Origin: Caldilineaceae bacterium
GTDB lineage: Bacteria > Chloroflexota > Anaerolineae > Caldilineales > Caldilineaceae
Reading direction: 5' to 3'
Assembly (NCBI GenBank): GCA_020634755.1
Contig: JACKBC010000007.1
Location: forward strand, 140,336 to 204,335
Length of the DNA: 64,000 bases
Shown: piece by piece, positions 23,640 through 32,351 of the stretch
Layout: each line of letters starts with the position of its first letter
Numbering within the stretch: the first letter of the stretch is position 1
Program-made: the position numbers and the translations under genes
Notes under the pieces: generated by a model
Told to the model about the DNA's origin: nothing
Database searches by the model: none
The model's input: the letters and a program-made list of their open reading frames with translations, nothing else

Positions 23640-25634
23640 TTATGCTGCTTCCAGTGTGGGTGAATAAACGGCAGCCGCGCTGGGGCGGCGTGACGGATGG
23701 GGCCAGATACAGATAAAGGTACCCAAAATCAGCACCAGGCCGCCGATCCACATCCAAACGGTGAGCGGATTGACAAAGATTGTAAAGGTGGCGCGGTCGC
23801 CATTGTCAGACCAACTGTTAATGACAACGTAGAGATCTTCGGTAGGCAACACCTTCAACCCCACTTCGCTGGTGGGCCGATCCGGCGTTTTGTCATACAG
23901 GTTGCGTTGCGGCGTCAGCGAACCGACCACGCGTCCACTCTCGGCGCGTGTAATTGTAAAATCGGCATGGATTTCAGTGCGGTTGCTCTGGCGAATCGCT
24001 TCCAAGCTGTTGTAGGTAAAGACATATCCGGCCAGCTCGGTCCCTTGCCCCTGGTCCAGCGTGACGCTGGCCGTGGATTGATAGAACTCGTTGCCGACCA
24101 CGGCCACGCCGATGAGCACAATGGCCAAATGGACAATGTAGCCGCCATAACGCTGCCCATTGCGGCGCAGCAAATTATAGAAGGCCACGGGCGGATTTTC
24201 ACCGCTGGTAATGCGGCGGGCCTGCACCCCGCGCACAAACTCTTGGACAATGGTGACCAGCACAAAGAAGCAAATGGTCAGCCCCAGCACGGGGATGATG
24301 CGCGGCGTCAACATATAAAGCACCACCGCCCCCACCAGCGTGATCAGCAGCGGCCAGGTGAATTGCTTGCGCAGTCCTTCCATGCTGGTGCGCCGCCAGC
24401 CCAATAGCGGCCCCACGCCCATGAGTAAAAGCAGCAGCAAAAAGAGCGGCCCATTTACTTTGTTAAACCAAGGCGCCGCTACGCTAATGCGCTCGCCGGT
24501 GATGATTTCGCTAAACATGGGGAAGAAGGTGCCCCACAGCGTGGCAAAGGCAATTCCGGTAAAGAGCCAGTTGTTGGCCAAGAAGGCTGCTTCACGGCTG
24601 GTAGCCGATTCGATTTCATTGTCGCTGCGCAGCAGAGGTAGGCGGTCAAAGAGCAGCCACAGAAAACCAAAGACGTTGAGAATCAAGAAAACGAGGAAAA
24701 AGATGCCCACATCACTCTGGGCAAAGCTGTGCACGCTGTTGATAATGCCGCTGCGCGTGGTAAAGGTGCCCAGGATCACCAGGAAATAGGTGAGCCAGAT
24801 CAGCACAATGTTCCACACTTTGAGGATGCCGCGCCGCTCTTGAATCAAAATGCTGTGCAAAAAGCCGGTAGCGGTGAGCCAGGGCAAAAAGCTGGCATTT
24901 TCCACCGGATCCCATGCCCAGTAGCCGCCCCAGCCCAGCTCCATATAGGCCCACTGGCTGCCCATGAGGATGCCGGCGGATAAGAAGACCCAGGGCACCA
25001 GCGTCCAGCGCCGCACAATGCGCACCCATTCCACGCCCAGCTTTTTGCTCATGAGCGCGGCCACGGCAAAGGCAAAGGGAATAGTCATACCCACATAGCC
25101 CAGGTAGAGCATAACGGGGTGGATCACCATCCAGTAATTCTGCAACAGCGGCTCCAGCCCTTGGCCATCGGCGGGAATGACGCCCAGCTGTTCAAATGGG
25201 TTGACCGCAAAGACGAGTAGGACCAAAAAGAAGGTGCTGGTGGCCAACATGACGCTGTTGACGTAGGGCATGAGCGCCGTATATTGGCGACGATATGCGG
25301 TAACGAGCGCCACGCTAAAAATGCTCAGAATCAGCGTCCAAAAGAGCAGGCTGCCGGCCTGGCCACCCCACAGCGCAGCAAATTTATAAAACGTGGGCAA
25401 CGCTCTTTCCGAGTGTCCCCACACATATTTAACCTGAAATTTATCGGTGAGCAACGCGTACCACAGAATGATCGCCGCCATACCCACCAATGCGGCCACC
25501 GCGTACACAGCATGAAAACTGCTATCTATCAGCGCTACATGACGTCGCTGTCCACCGACAAAGCCGGTGATAATACCAAACACCGCCAGAATAAGCGCTG
25601 CAACCAATAAGATGTATCCAATATCGAAAATCAT
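23640..25634 (-). CDS. ccmF: cytochrome c-type biogenesis protein CcmF
   Basis: This 664-residue polytopic membrane protein is the heme lyase subunit that attaches heme to c-type apocytochromes. The WWD domain is clear (GWGGYWAWDPVENASFLPWL), and histidines flanking it (IHPVMLYLGYVG) fit heme coordination. There are many membrane helices, then a periplasmic C-terminal domain (VTLDQGQGTELAGYVFTYN) and a last helix. ATG 25634 has TGGAG just before it; the frame opens further to 25676 without a good site. It lies between ccmG and the CcmI-like gene. The ccmABCE genes are not in the window. Confidence 0.9.
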   Translation of the reverse strand: MIFDIGYILLVAALILAVFGIITGFVGGQRRHVALIDSSFHAVYAVAALVGMAAIILWYALLTDKFQVKYVWGHSERALPTFYKFAALWGGQAGSLLFWTLILSIFSVALVTAYRRQYTALMPYVNSVMLATSTFFLVLLVFAVNPFEQLGVIPADGQGLEPLLQNYWMVIHPVMLYLGYVGMTIPFAFAVAALMSKKLGVEWVRIVRRWTLVPWVFLSAGILMGSQWAYMELGWGGYWAWDPVENASFLPWLTATGFLHSILIQERRGILKVWNIVLIWLTYFLVILGTFTTRSGIINSVHSFAQSDVGIFFLVFLILNVFGFLWLLFDRLPLLRSDNEIESATSREAAFLANNWLFTGIAFATLWGTFFPMFSEIITGERISVAAPWFNKVNGPLFLLLLLLMGVGPLLGWRRTSMEGLRKQFTWPLLITLVGAVVLYMLTPRIIPVLGLTICFFVLVTIVQEFVRGVQARRITSGENPPVAFYNLLRRNGQRYGGYIVHLAIVLIGVAVVGNEFYQSTASVTLDQGQGTELAGYVFTYNSLEAIRQSNRTEIHADFTITRAESGRVVGSLTPQRNLYDKTPDRPTSEVGLKVLPTEDLYVVINSWSDNGDRATFTIFVNPLTVWMWIGGLVLILGTFICIWPHPSRRPSAAAVYSPTLEAA

Positions 25635-25670
25635 AGTTTGCTCCACGTTAAAAGGTCGGTTGACCAAAAC

Positions 25671-25762
25671 CATCACGACTTACGCAGCATTAGTGGTTGA
25701 CTAACAGAGAACCGCATGGCTGACCTGACAATTTCCCCTCGCGGCTTGCGTAAGCCGTGATG
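25671..25762. repeat. R4 element, copy 1 (92 bp)
   Basis: CATCACGACTTACGCAGC and GCTTGCGTAAGCCGTGATG form the inverted ends. The element sits between ccmG and ccmF, directly upstream of ccmF. Related copies are at 51923-52007 and 57264-57435. Confidence 0.75.
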
Positions 25763-25872
25763 AGATTCGTTGATTGTTCAAGTGGTCATATGGTTATGAT
25801 AGACCGAAAATAGAGTGCAAGAACGGAAAGAAAAATAGGGGCAAGGGAGCCGATAACCCCGATTTCCCTTTA

Positions 25873-25958
25873 TCAGTATACTGCAACGGCGTTGGCGGTA
25901 TAGACGTCGGTCTCGATTGGTGAATCCGACCCCGTCTCTTGCCATTGCGATCTACTGT
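25873..25958 (+). repeat. R1 element, copy 5 (86 bp)
   Basis: This is a forward R1 copy, TCAGTATACTGCAACGG to TTGCGATCTACTGT. Its end touches the stop codon of ccmG, which is transcribed towards it. Confidence 0.85.
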
Positions 25959-26591
25959 TTATGGTCGAATGGCGTCCAGACGCTGGTTGAGTACGGCCTC
26001 GCTCTGGATCGGACCAATCACGGTAAAATCAATTTCGCCATTGGGCGTGATGAAAAAAGTCTCTGGTACTCCATTGATGCGATAGCGGCGGGCAATGGCG
26101 CTTTGCAAATCGGGACCATTGGGATAGGTAATGCCATATTCTTCTAAATAGGCCAGGGCGGCATATTCCTGATCCAGATAGTCCAGGCCCAAAAAGACAA
26201 TGTTATTGTCGCGTTCCCGCTGCGCCACTTCTTGCAGCAACGCTGCTTCGGCGCGACACGGATCGCACCAGCTTGCCCAAAAGTTGAGAACCACGCCTTT
26301 GCCCTTGAGATCGGCCAGGCGGATGGTTTCGCCATCGAAGGTCGTAAATTCAAAATCGGGGGCCACGCCCGCCGCCCGCTGCTCCGATGTGTTCTGCCGC
26401 ATGAGAGCAATGGCCAAAATGGCCACAAAGGTCAGCAGCACCATCATAATGAGCAGACGCATCCACGCCGGCCAGGTATTGGTGGGCGCCGCTACCGGCT
26501 CTTGAATTTCGCCGGGCGGATCATCGGCGCCTCTGCGCCCAGTGGGCAGCGCCGCCGGCGGGGCGGCTGAAGCAAGATTTTCATTATTCAT
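25959..26591 (-). CDS. ccmG: thioredoxin-like thiol:disulfide reductase (CcmG/DsbE/TlpA type)
   Basis: This 210-residue protein has a cytosolic N-terminus (~40 residues, proline-rich), one membrane helix (MRLLIMMVLLTFVAILAIAL) and a periplasmic thioredoxin fold. The fold shows APDFEFTTFDGETIRLADLKG, the active site WASWCDPCRAEA and the cis-proline loop INGVPETFFITP. It would keep the CxxCH cysteines of apocytochrome c reduced for heme attachment. ATG 26591 overlaps the end of the ccmH-like gene and has GAGGAA before it; an earlier ATG lies at 26609. Confidence 0.88.
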   Translation of the reverse strand: MNNENLASAAPPAALPTGRRGADDPPGEIQEPVAAPTNTWPAWMRLLIMMVLLTFVAILAIALMRQNTSEQRAAGVAPDFEFTTFDGETIRLADLKGKGVVLNFWASWCDPCRAEAALLQEVAQRERDNNIVFLGLDYLDQEYAALAYLEEYGITYPNGPDLQSAIARRYRINGVPETFFITPNGEIDFTVIGPIQSEAVLNQRLDAIRP

Positions 26592-27300
26592 ATTGGCGGA
26601 GTTCCTCATCTAGCGCACGTTCATACGATTCGGCTGGCTCTCCATTTTGCCCGATATGCGCCTCATCGGGCAAATCATCTGGCAGATCCATGGGCTCATC
26701 GTCCGGCACAGGCTCCAGATCGTCTTCCCATAAATCTTCATCCCACCCCTCATCGGCGGTCTGAGCGGCCATGCGTTGGGAAAGAAGGCGGCGGCTGCGA
26801 AAGAGCAATATGCCCGCGGCTCCCACCAACACCGCAAATGGCACGATCCAAGCCAGCAGATTAAAGCCTTGGCGTGGTGGTTCGCCCAGCACCTGGGGAC
26901 CATATTGGTCCAAAAAGTATGCTTTAATGCTTTCCGGGCTTTTACCCTCGGCCAGCTGAATGGCAATTTCCTGGCGCATCTGTTCGCAGGCTTTTAGCTC
27001 GCATGTATCCAGCCGCACGCCAGAGCATAACGGGCACCACAGATCTTGGGCCACCGCTTTGACTTCGGCGTCACTCACTTGGCGCGCATCCTGGTCTGCG
27101 GTGGCGGAGGGCGTCTCGGCCGCAGGGTTGGCATTATCCTGCGCAAAGATGACGTGGGCGCCCAATCCCCAGCCCGGCAGGCTTAGGATAGTGAAACATA
27201 AAAGCAAGCCACAAATATGGTGCACAATTTGCCGGCGTCTCTGCATTGTATGTACGCCGAAAAGGGCAGAATTGGTTTTGCTTATAAATGGTTTTCGCAT
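26584..27300 (-). CDS. ccmH: cytochrome c maturation protein CcmH-like
   Basis: This 238-residue protein has an N-terminal export/membrane segment (HHICGLLLCFTILSLPGWG). Its periplasmic three-helix domain carries the redox motif LWCPLCSG and continues CEQMRQEIAIQLAEGKS. A second membrane helix (LLAWIVPFAVLVGAAGILLF) follows, and then an acidic cytosolic tail rich in D/E. The CcmH motif is usually LRCxxC, so Trp replaces Arg here. The longest start (27300) overlaps the upstream cyclase gene; an internal ATG at 27246 (MQRRRQ) gives a more typical signal peptide, so the start is unsure. Confidence 0.82.
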   Translation of the reverse strand: MRKPFISKTNSALFGVHTMQRRRQIVHHICGLLLCFTILSLPGWGLGAHVIFAQDNANPAAETPSATADQDARQVSDAEVKAVAQDLWCPLCSGVRLDTCELKACEQMRQEIAIQLAEGKSPESIKAYFLDQYGPQVLGEPPRQGFNLLAWIVPFAVLVGAAGILLFRSRRLLSQRMAAQTADEGWDEDLWEDDLEPVPDDEPMDLPDDLPDEAHIGQNGEPAESYERALDEELRQYE

Positions 27301-28403
27301 ACGCGTACTTTGATTATCTCCACGGGCGTTTCGCGCCCTTTCACTACTTGTGGCCCAAGTGATATGTAGTGGATGGCGCTATCATCAGTCCCAAACTGTT
27401 CTAACATCTTATATGTTGCGCCGCTGATTAAAATATCTCCTGGATCCCCAAATTCCTCTAGGCGTTTGGCCAGATTGACCGTGTCGCCAATGGCGGTGAA
27501 GTTCATCAGTTCTGGCGTGCCAATGTTGCCGACCACGGCTTCCCCCGTGTGAATCCCCACGCGGATTTGCAGGCCATTTTCTTTTGCTTTGTTCCAGGTT
27601 GCCACTTTGCGATACATTTGAATGGCGCTTTTGACGGCGTTGGCGGCATTGTTTTCCGAATCGTGTGAATTATAAAGCGCCATAAAACCATCGCCCATAA
27701 TCTTGTCCAAATAGCCATTGTTTTCAGGAACGCTGGCCGTCACCAGCTCAAAGTATTCGTTGAGAATGCTGAGGACTTCATCGGGCGGCAGCTTGTGGGC
27801 CAGCGGCGTAAAATTGCAAAAATCCATAAAGAGGACCGTGACCTGCTGACGCTCGCCGCCCAACTCGGGCAGCTCTGGGTTAGAGAGCAGCTCTTCGGCC
27901 AGTGTTGGCGTCATGTAGAGCTTGAACACTTTGCGCAGCTTGGCATGGGCGGCATTCACTTCGGCTTGCAGCAGCAGGTTGCGCTGGCGCAGGCGCACTT
28001 TATCCATGACGCGGCGGATATTTACGCGGATTGTTTTGAGCTTAAAGGGCTTGCTCAGGTAATCATCGGCGCCGGCCAGCATGGAGCGCACCGCCAGCTG
28101 TTCCGATGTAAGTGCGCTGACCATAATAACCCCGGCAATTGGGTCGCGTCGGCGGATTTCCGATAGGACAGCCAAGCCGTCCATTTTGGGAATCACAATA
28201 TCTAACAAGACGAGATCGGGTTGTATCCTTTCAAATAGTTCAATGGCCTGCTCGCCGTCAACTGCTTCATGTACCTCATGGCCGTCTGCCTGCAAAATTT
28301 TGCGCACCAGTTGAATCGTAGCAAGTTCATCGTCGACAAGCAGAATTTGCAGCGATTCGCCGGCACTATGCGGGCTGGACGATGAGAGTATGGGAAATTC
28401 CAT
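27282..28403 (-). CDS. response regulator with class III adenylate cyclase output
   Basis: This is a 373-residue two-domain protein. Residues ~15-140 are a receiver (LQILLVDDELATIQLV, phospho-acceptor in DLVLLDIVIPKMDG, conserved Lys in YLSKPFK). A coiled linker follows, and then a class III nucleotide cyclase: VTVLFMDFCNFTPL with the first metal Asp, LDKIMGDGFMALY with an adenine-selecting Lys and the second metal Asp, and FTAIGDTVNLAKRLE with the partner Asp. The Lys/Asp pair predicts cAMP rather than cGMP. ATG 28403 has AGGTG before it. It overlaps ccmH by 19 bases, tying a phospho-controlled second messenger to cytochrome c maturation. No histidine kinase is adjacent. Confidence 0.88.
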   Translation of the reverse strand: MEFPILSSSSPHSAGESLQILLVDDELATIQLVRKILQADGHEVHEAVDGEQAIELFERIQPDLVLLDIVIPKMDGLAVLSEIRRRDPIAGVIMVSALTSEQLAVRSMLAGADDYLSKPFKLKTIRVNIRRVMDKVRLRQRNLLLQAEVNAAHAKLRKVFKLYMTPTLAEELLSNPELPELGGERQQVTVLFMDFCNFTPLAHKLPPDEVLSILNEYFELVTASVPENNGYLDKIMGDGFMALYNSHDSENNAANAVKSAIQMYRKVATWNKAKENGLQIRVGIHTGEAVVGNIGTPELMNFTAIGDTVNLAKRLEEFGDPGDILISGATYKMLEQFGTDDSAIHYISLGPQVVKGRETPVEIIKVRVCENHL

Positions 28404-28460
28404 CACTTTCACCTACGCTATAACTATTAAAGCAAACGTTACAATTATACTATATACGCC

Positions 28461-28740
28461 ATGCCTCTGCGAACACAATCAGTGCTAAAAACAGCGTTAT
28501 GGTCACACCGCAACCGGCATGGTGAGATTCGGCGCCATGCCTCTGCGAACACAATCAGTGCTAAAAACAGCGTTATGGTCACATCGCAACCAGCAGCATA
28601 ACTCGAACTCTTATCGTTGCGGCGCAAAGCATGCCTCTGCTGTGAGCACAGAATCAGCAGGTAAAAACAGCGTAAATGGGTGGACACCGCAACCGGCATG
28701 GTGAGATTTGGCGCCATGCCTCTGCGAACACAGAGAATAC
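28461..28740. repeat. tandem repeat, about 76-94 bp period, 3.3 copies
   Basis: Units begin with ATGCCTCTGC at 28461, 28537, 28631 and 28716 (last partial). They share AAAAACAGCGT and, in units 1 and 3, CACCGCAACCGGCATGGTGA. Spacings of 76, 94 and 85 show drift. The unit occupies the upstream region of the cyclase gene. An open frame across it is only a by-product of the repeat. The rest of 28404-29058 (except the palindrome) shows no gene. Confidence 0.8.
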
Positions 28741-28985
28741 ACGCATACATTTTTAGTCGTGTATTTATGATAAGCGCGTTATTTCTTCAGGTAAATAGTA
28801 CTATTGGACTAGTTGACCCGCCCAAATGGGCGTGATAGGATCATTTGTGACAAGACAACTGTTTGATATGCCGTCAAAGCGGGGGCTGGTATTGTCTGAT
28901 TTTGGCAAGCGACAATGTATATATCCCGGACTGTATCCAATTTAGTACCTCAGTACTATTGCCGGAATTTCTACCGTGTAGTATG

Positions 28986-29026
28986 ATTCAGTCAATGAAT
29001 TCAATAATTGAATTCATTGACTGAAT
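28986..29026. promoter_or_regulatory. perfect 20-bp palindrome, candidate operator of the MarR gene
   Basis: ATTCAGTCAATGAATTCAAT and its exact reverse complement are separated by one base. The right arm contains TTGACT (29017-29022), and TATACC (29041-29046) lies 18 bases further on, giving a plausible -35/-10 pair. Transcription would then start only a few bases before ATG 29059. A dimeric winged-helix protein binding here would block its own promoter. The promoter reading is inference. Confidence 0.6.
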
Positions 29027-29058
29027 GGATGGGCCGAATCTATACCGAGTAATCTAGT

Positions 29059-29556
29059 ATGTTCAATGAACAGAACCAAAATGTAGCAAATGAACTACAG
29101 CTTTTTGAAGCTTTGGTGGATACACCTGAAACTACCCAAGCCGATCTGGCCGCCCGCGTTGGGGTGGCTGTAGGCACGGTGAACTGGTATTTAAAGCGCT
29201 GGTCGCAGAAGGGGTATATCAAAATCCGCCGTATTGGGCGCTGGCAATGGAGCTATCTGCTAACGCCGGAGGGCATGGCGCAGAAGGCGCGCCTGGCCAG
29301 CGAATATTTGGAGGCTTCACTCAGCTTGTATCGGCGAACGCGCGTAGAGGCCAAGCGATTACTGGAGGAAGTCCAGTCCGCCCATATGGATGGCATCGTT
29401 CTTGACGGCCAGGGCGAAATTGCCGAGATTTGCCGCTTGACCTGTTTAGAAAAAAATATTGCGATTGTTGAAAAAGAGCAGGCCGCACATGCGCCGATGC
29501 TCGTGGTTGAAGGTGTTCAGCTGCGGCTGGTTTGGCCAGATCCTGAAGCGGATTGA
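29059..29556 (+). CDS. EPS-associated MarR-type winged-helix regulator
   Basis: This 165-residue protein has a winged helix at ~15-75 (TTQADLAARVGVAVGTVNWY, LKRWSQKGYIKIRR, WSYLLTPEGMAQKARLASEY). This closely follows the pattern of the EPS-associated MarR family that heads many exopolysaccharide loci. A helical segment (EASLSLYRRTRVEAKRLLEE) and a C-terminal alpha/beta part (residues ~105-165; IVEKEQAAHAPMLVVEG) extend it beyond the family core. The gene starts almost at the predicted transcript start, behind a perfect palindrome, and stands at the head of the polysaccharide locus, which it probably controls. Confidence 0.8.
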   Translation: MFNEQNQNVANELQLFEALVDTPETTQADLAARVGVAVGTVNWYLKRWSQKGYIKIRRIGRWQWSYLLTPEGMAQKARLASEYLEASLSLYRRTRVEAKRLLEEVQSAHMDGIVLDGQGEIAEICRLTCLEKNIAIVEKEQAAHAPMLVVEGVQLRLVWPDPEAD

Positions 29557-29607
29557 ATAGGCAAAAGGCGGCAACGGGTGCGTCCCACTATGAGGGGCAA
29601 GATTGCG

Positions 29608-29723
29608 CAGGGCGTGGCCTCTCCCTGATAGTACACCGAAGCGCAATAATCTGTCCCTCTTCACCTCGTGGAGAGAGACGCGGCGCACACGTAGGGTGCA
29701 GAGCCGGGAGAGGCCACGCCCTG
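29608..29723. repeat. 116-bp unit with perfect 18-bp inverted ends
   Basis: CAGGGCGTGGCCTCTCCC (29608-29625) and GGGAGAGGCCACGCCCTG (29706-29723) are exact reverse complements. The unit lies between the regulator and GDP-fucose synthase genes. No target duplication is evident. Confidence 0.75.
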
Positions 29724-29837
29724 AAGAAGCGGCTCAATTTTGTGCGGGCCCGCAGGCGAAAATGGTTTGATTTTGTTTGATGTGGGCAAAGGCGACCAAA
29801 ATAGAGTTGGTGAGGGGCTTAGATTATGGAGAGGCAA

Positions 29838-30842
29838 ATGGATACAACTTTTTGGCCAGATAGTACGCTGTTTTGGCGAGACAAGCGAGTGATTGTGACG
29901 GGGGGCGCGGGCTTTTTGGGCTCGGTCATTGTGCGCAAGTTGCGCGCGCGCGGTGCGGCTGAGGTGATTGTGCCGCGCAAGGCGCAGTATGATCTGACTC
30001 AGATCGATGCTATTCGCCAGCTTTTGGAGGACACCACCGCGCCCAACCCGGTGGACATGGTGATTCACTTGGCGGCCCAAGTTGGTGGCATTGGCGCCAA
30101 TCGGGCCAGGCCTGCCGAATTTTTCTACAACAATTTGATGATGAGCGTGCCTTTATTGCATGAAAGCTGGCAATGGGGTGTAAATAAATTTGTGGCGCTT
30201 GGCACCATTTGCGCATACCCTAAATTTGCCCCCATTCCGTTTAAGGAAGAATCGCTTTGGGATGATTATCCCGAGGAGACCAATGCGCCTTATGGGCTGG
30301 CCAAAAAGATGATGCTGGTGCAAAGCCAGACGTACCGCGAGCAATATGGGTACAATTCAATCTTTCTGCTGCCGGTGAACCTCTATGGCCCCGATGATAA
30401 TTTTGACCCGCAAAGCTCGCATGTGATCCCGGCCTTGATTCGCAAATGCATAGAGGCGCAGCAGCGGGGTGAATCTAAAATTGAGGTGTGGGGCGATGGC
30501 AGCGCAACGCGCGAGTTTTTATATGTGGATGATGCGGCTGAGGGCGTATTGCTGGCCGCTGAGCGATATAACCAGAGTGAACCAGTCAATCTGGGCTCCA
30601 GCTTTGAAATCAGCATTAAGGAACTGACCGACACCATTGTGCGCCAGACCGGCTTTGCAGGGGAAATTCAGTGGGATGCCAGCAAGCCCAATGGCCAGCC
30701 GCGCCGCAAGCTGGATGTGACGCGGGCGCGCCGCTATTTTGGCTTTATGGCGCAAACGCCATTTGAAGAAGGCTTGCAGCGCACCATCGATTGGTATCGT
30801 GAACAGGTAGCTACTAGGAGTAACCAGCCGGCTGTTGTATGA
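29838..30842 (+). CDS. fcl: GDP-L-fucose synthase (NAD(P)-dependent epimerase/reductase)
   Basis: This 334-residue short-chain dehydrogenase makes GDP-L-fucose from GDP-4-keto-6-deoxymannose. The nucleotide-binding loop is VTGGAGFLGS, then HLAAQVGGIGANRARP (a hallmark of Fcl), the catalytic region LGTICAYPKFAPIPFKE, and YGLAKKMM with the Tyr-x3-Lys pair. NLYGPDDNFDP and REFLYVDDAAEG follow. ATG 29838 is favoured because GGAGAGG stands just before it; ATG 29826 is the alternative. Its stop overlaps the flippase start (ATGA). The GDP-mannose dehydratase partner was not seen in the window. Confidence 0.9.
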   Translation: MDTTFWPDSTLFWRDKRVIVTGGAGFLGSVIVRKLRARGAAEVIVPRKAQYDLTQIDAIRQLLEDTTAPNPVDMVIHLAAQVGGIGANRARPAEFFYNNLMMSVPLLHESWQWGVNKFVALGTICAYPKFAPIPFKEESLWDDYPEETNAPYGLAKKMMLVQSQTYREQYGYNSIFLLPVNLYGPDDNFDPQSSHVIPALIRKCIEAQQRGESKIEVWGDGSATREFLYVDDAAEGVLLAAERYNQSEPVNLGSSFEISIKELTDTIVRQTGFAGEIQWDASKPNGQPRRKLDVTRARRYFGFMAQTPFEEGLQRTIDWYREQVATRSNQPAVV

Positions 30843-32163
30843 CACACTACTTGACGGTCTTAAAACGCTTCTATTATCACGACCTGTTTCGACGCATCGT
30901 GGGCAATACGGGCTGGCTGACGGCGGACCGTTTGCTGCGCATGGTGATTTCGCTGGTGGTGGGCGCGTGGGTGGCGCGCTATTTGGCGCCAGACCGCTAT
31001 GGTCTGCTCAGCTATGCCGGGGCCTTTGTGGGGCTGTTTGCGGTGATTCCGCCGCTTGGATTGCAAAACATACTGATTCGCGATCTGGTGGATACGCCTG
31101 AACAAAGGCACGTTCTGCTGGGGACCGCATTTTTTTTGCAATTGACGACTGGGCTAGCCGTTGTTGTGCTTGTGAATTTGCTCAACATTTGGCTGAATCC
31201 CCATGAACAATTGACCCAGTGGCTGGTGTTAATCCTGTCGCTCAATTCGGTCTGGGGGGCGTTTACCGTCATTGATTTGTGGTTTCAGTCGCAGCTACAT
31301 GCTAAATATGCGACGATTGCCAAAAGCGGCGCTTTTTTTTTGTCACCTTGCTGCGCATTGGTCTCGTTGTATACCAGGCGCCGCTTATGGCCTTTGCGCT
31401 GATTACCACGGCGGAAAATCTGTTGAACGCCTTGGCGTTGATGGTCGTCTTTTATTGGCAAAAAGATTCTATATTGCGTTGGCGATTTCAGTGGGACATT
31501 GCGCGACGGATGTTGCGCGAATGCGTTCCCCTGCTGCTTTCTGCCATTAGCATTGTGCTCTATATGAAGGTGGACCAGGTCATGTTGCGACAAATGGTGA
31601 CCGATGAGGCTGCTGGCCTCTATGCCGTCGCCGTGCGTATTTCCGAATCTTGGTACTTTTTTCCCACCGTCATTATGAGCTCATTCTTTCCGGTGCTTAG
31701 CACAACAATTCGCCAAGATCCGGCCGCCTATTACGCCAGAACCTATATGTTGATGCGCTTTATGGTAGCGCTATCTCTGTGCGTGGCGATTCCGATGACC
31801 TTCTTTTCGGAGCCGATTATTACGCTGGTGTTTGGCATGCAGTATAGAGACGCCGGTCCTATCCTGGCTGTGCACATTTGGTCTGGTTTGTCTGTGGCCA
31901 TGGGCATCACCACGTCTCCCTGGATTTTCCATTATGGGTATACAAAAATAGCTTTGTATCGTACGCTGGTGGGTCTGTTTGTCAACCTCCTATTGAACTT
32001 GCTTTTGATTCCCAGCTTGGCGGGGCTGGGCGCCGCCATTGCCACAACGGTTTCGTATGCGTGCGCGACCTTTGGTTGGTATGCCATTGATAAGCGCGCC
32101 TGGCATTTGTTTGTGATGCAGCTGCGGGCGCTGCTGCTCTTTCTGCCCTATAAAGCAGTGTGA
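30839..32163 (+). CDS. oligosaccharide flippase (Wzx/MATE-like), frameshifted at a T-run
   Basis: Two overlapping frames together give one flippase. Frame A (30839-31402) covers LRMVISLVVGAWVARYLAP and helices 1-5. Frame B (from about 31342 to 32163) continues TLLRIGLVVYQAP to the last helices (LINLLLIPSL-like region). The break is a run of nine T (31333-31341); ten T would restore a single 441-residue protein with about twelve helices. It would move lipid-linked polysaccharide units across the membrane. The start overlaps fcl by four bases. The missing T may be a sequencing error, a true mutation, or slippage-based on/off switching. Confidence 0.8.
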
Positions 32164-32169
32164 CTATAA

Positions 32170-32255
32170 TCAGTACACCGCAACCGTGTTGGCGTTCCAG
32201 ACGTCGGCCACAATTGATGAATCCGACTCTACTATTTGCGATCGCGATTTACTGA
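32170..32255 (+). repeat. R1 element, copy 6 (86 bp)
   Basis: This is a forward R1 copy, TCAGTACACCGCAACCG to GCGATTTACTGA, starting seven bases after the flippase stop. Confidence 0.85.
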
Positions 32256-32303
32256 TGATTTATTTTCCAATAGACCTGGGCGTAATTTGGCCATAACAGC
32301 GAA

Positions 32304-32339
32304 ATATCGTGTTGACGGATAATATCGTGTTAACGGATA
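32304..32339. repeat. 18-bp tandem duplication upstream of methyltransferase gene
   Basis: ATATCGTGTTGACGGATA and ATATCGTGTTAACGGATA follow one another, ending 12 bases before the next start codon. Each has a TTGACG/TTAACG core that could act as a binding site or -35 element. Confidence 0.6.
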
Positions 32340-32351
32340 TAGTGGTGAGAC

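Noticed and set aside
28445..28750. Open frame of about 100 codons on the minus strand across the tandem repeat
   Set aside because: The frame arises only because the repeat unit happens to lack stops. It has no ribosome binding site, and two of the unit spacings (76 and 94 bases, not multiples of three) break a repeat protein reading.
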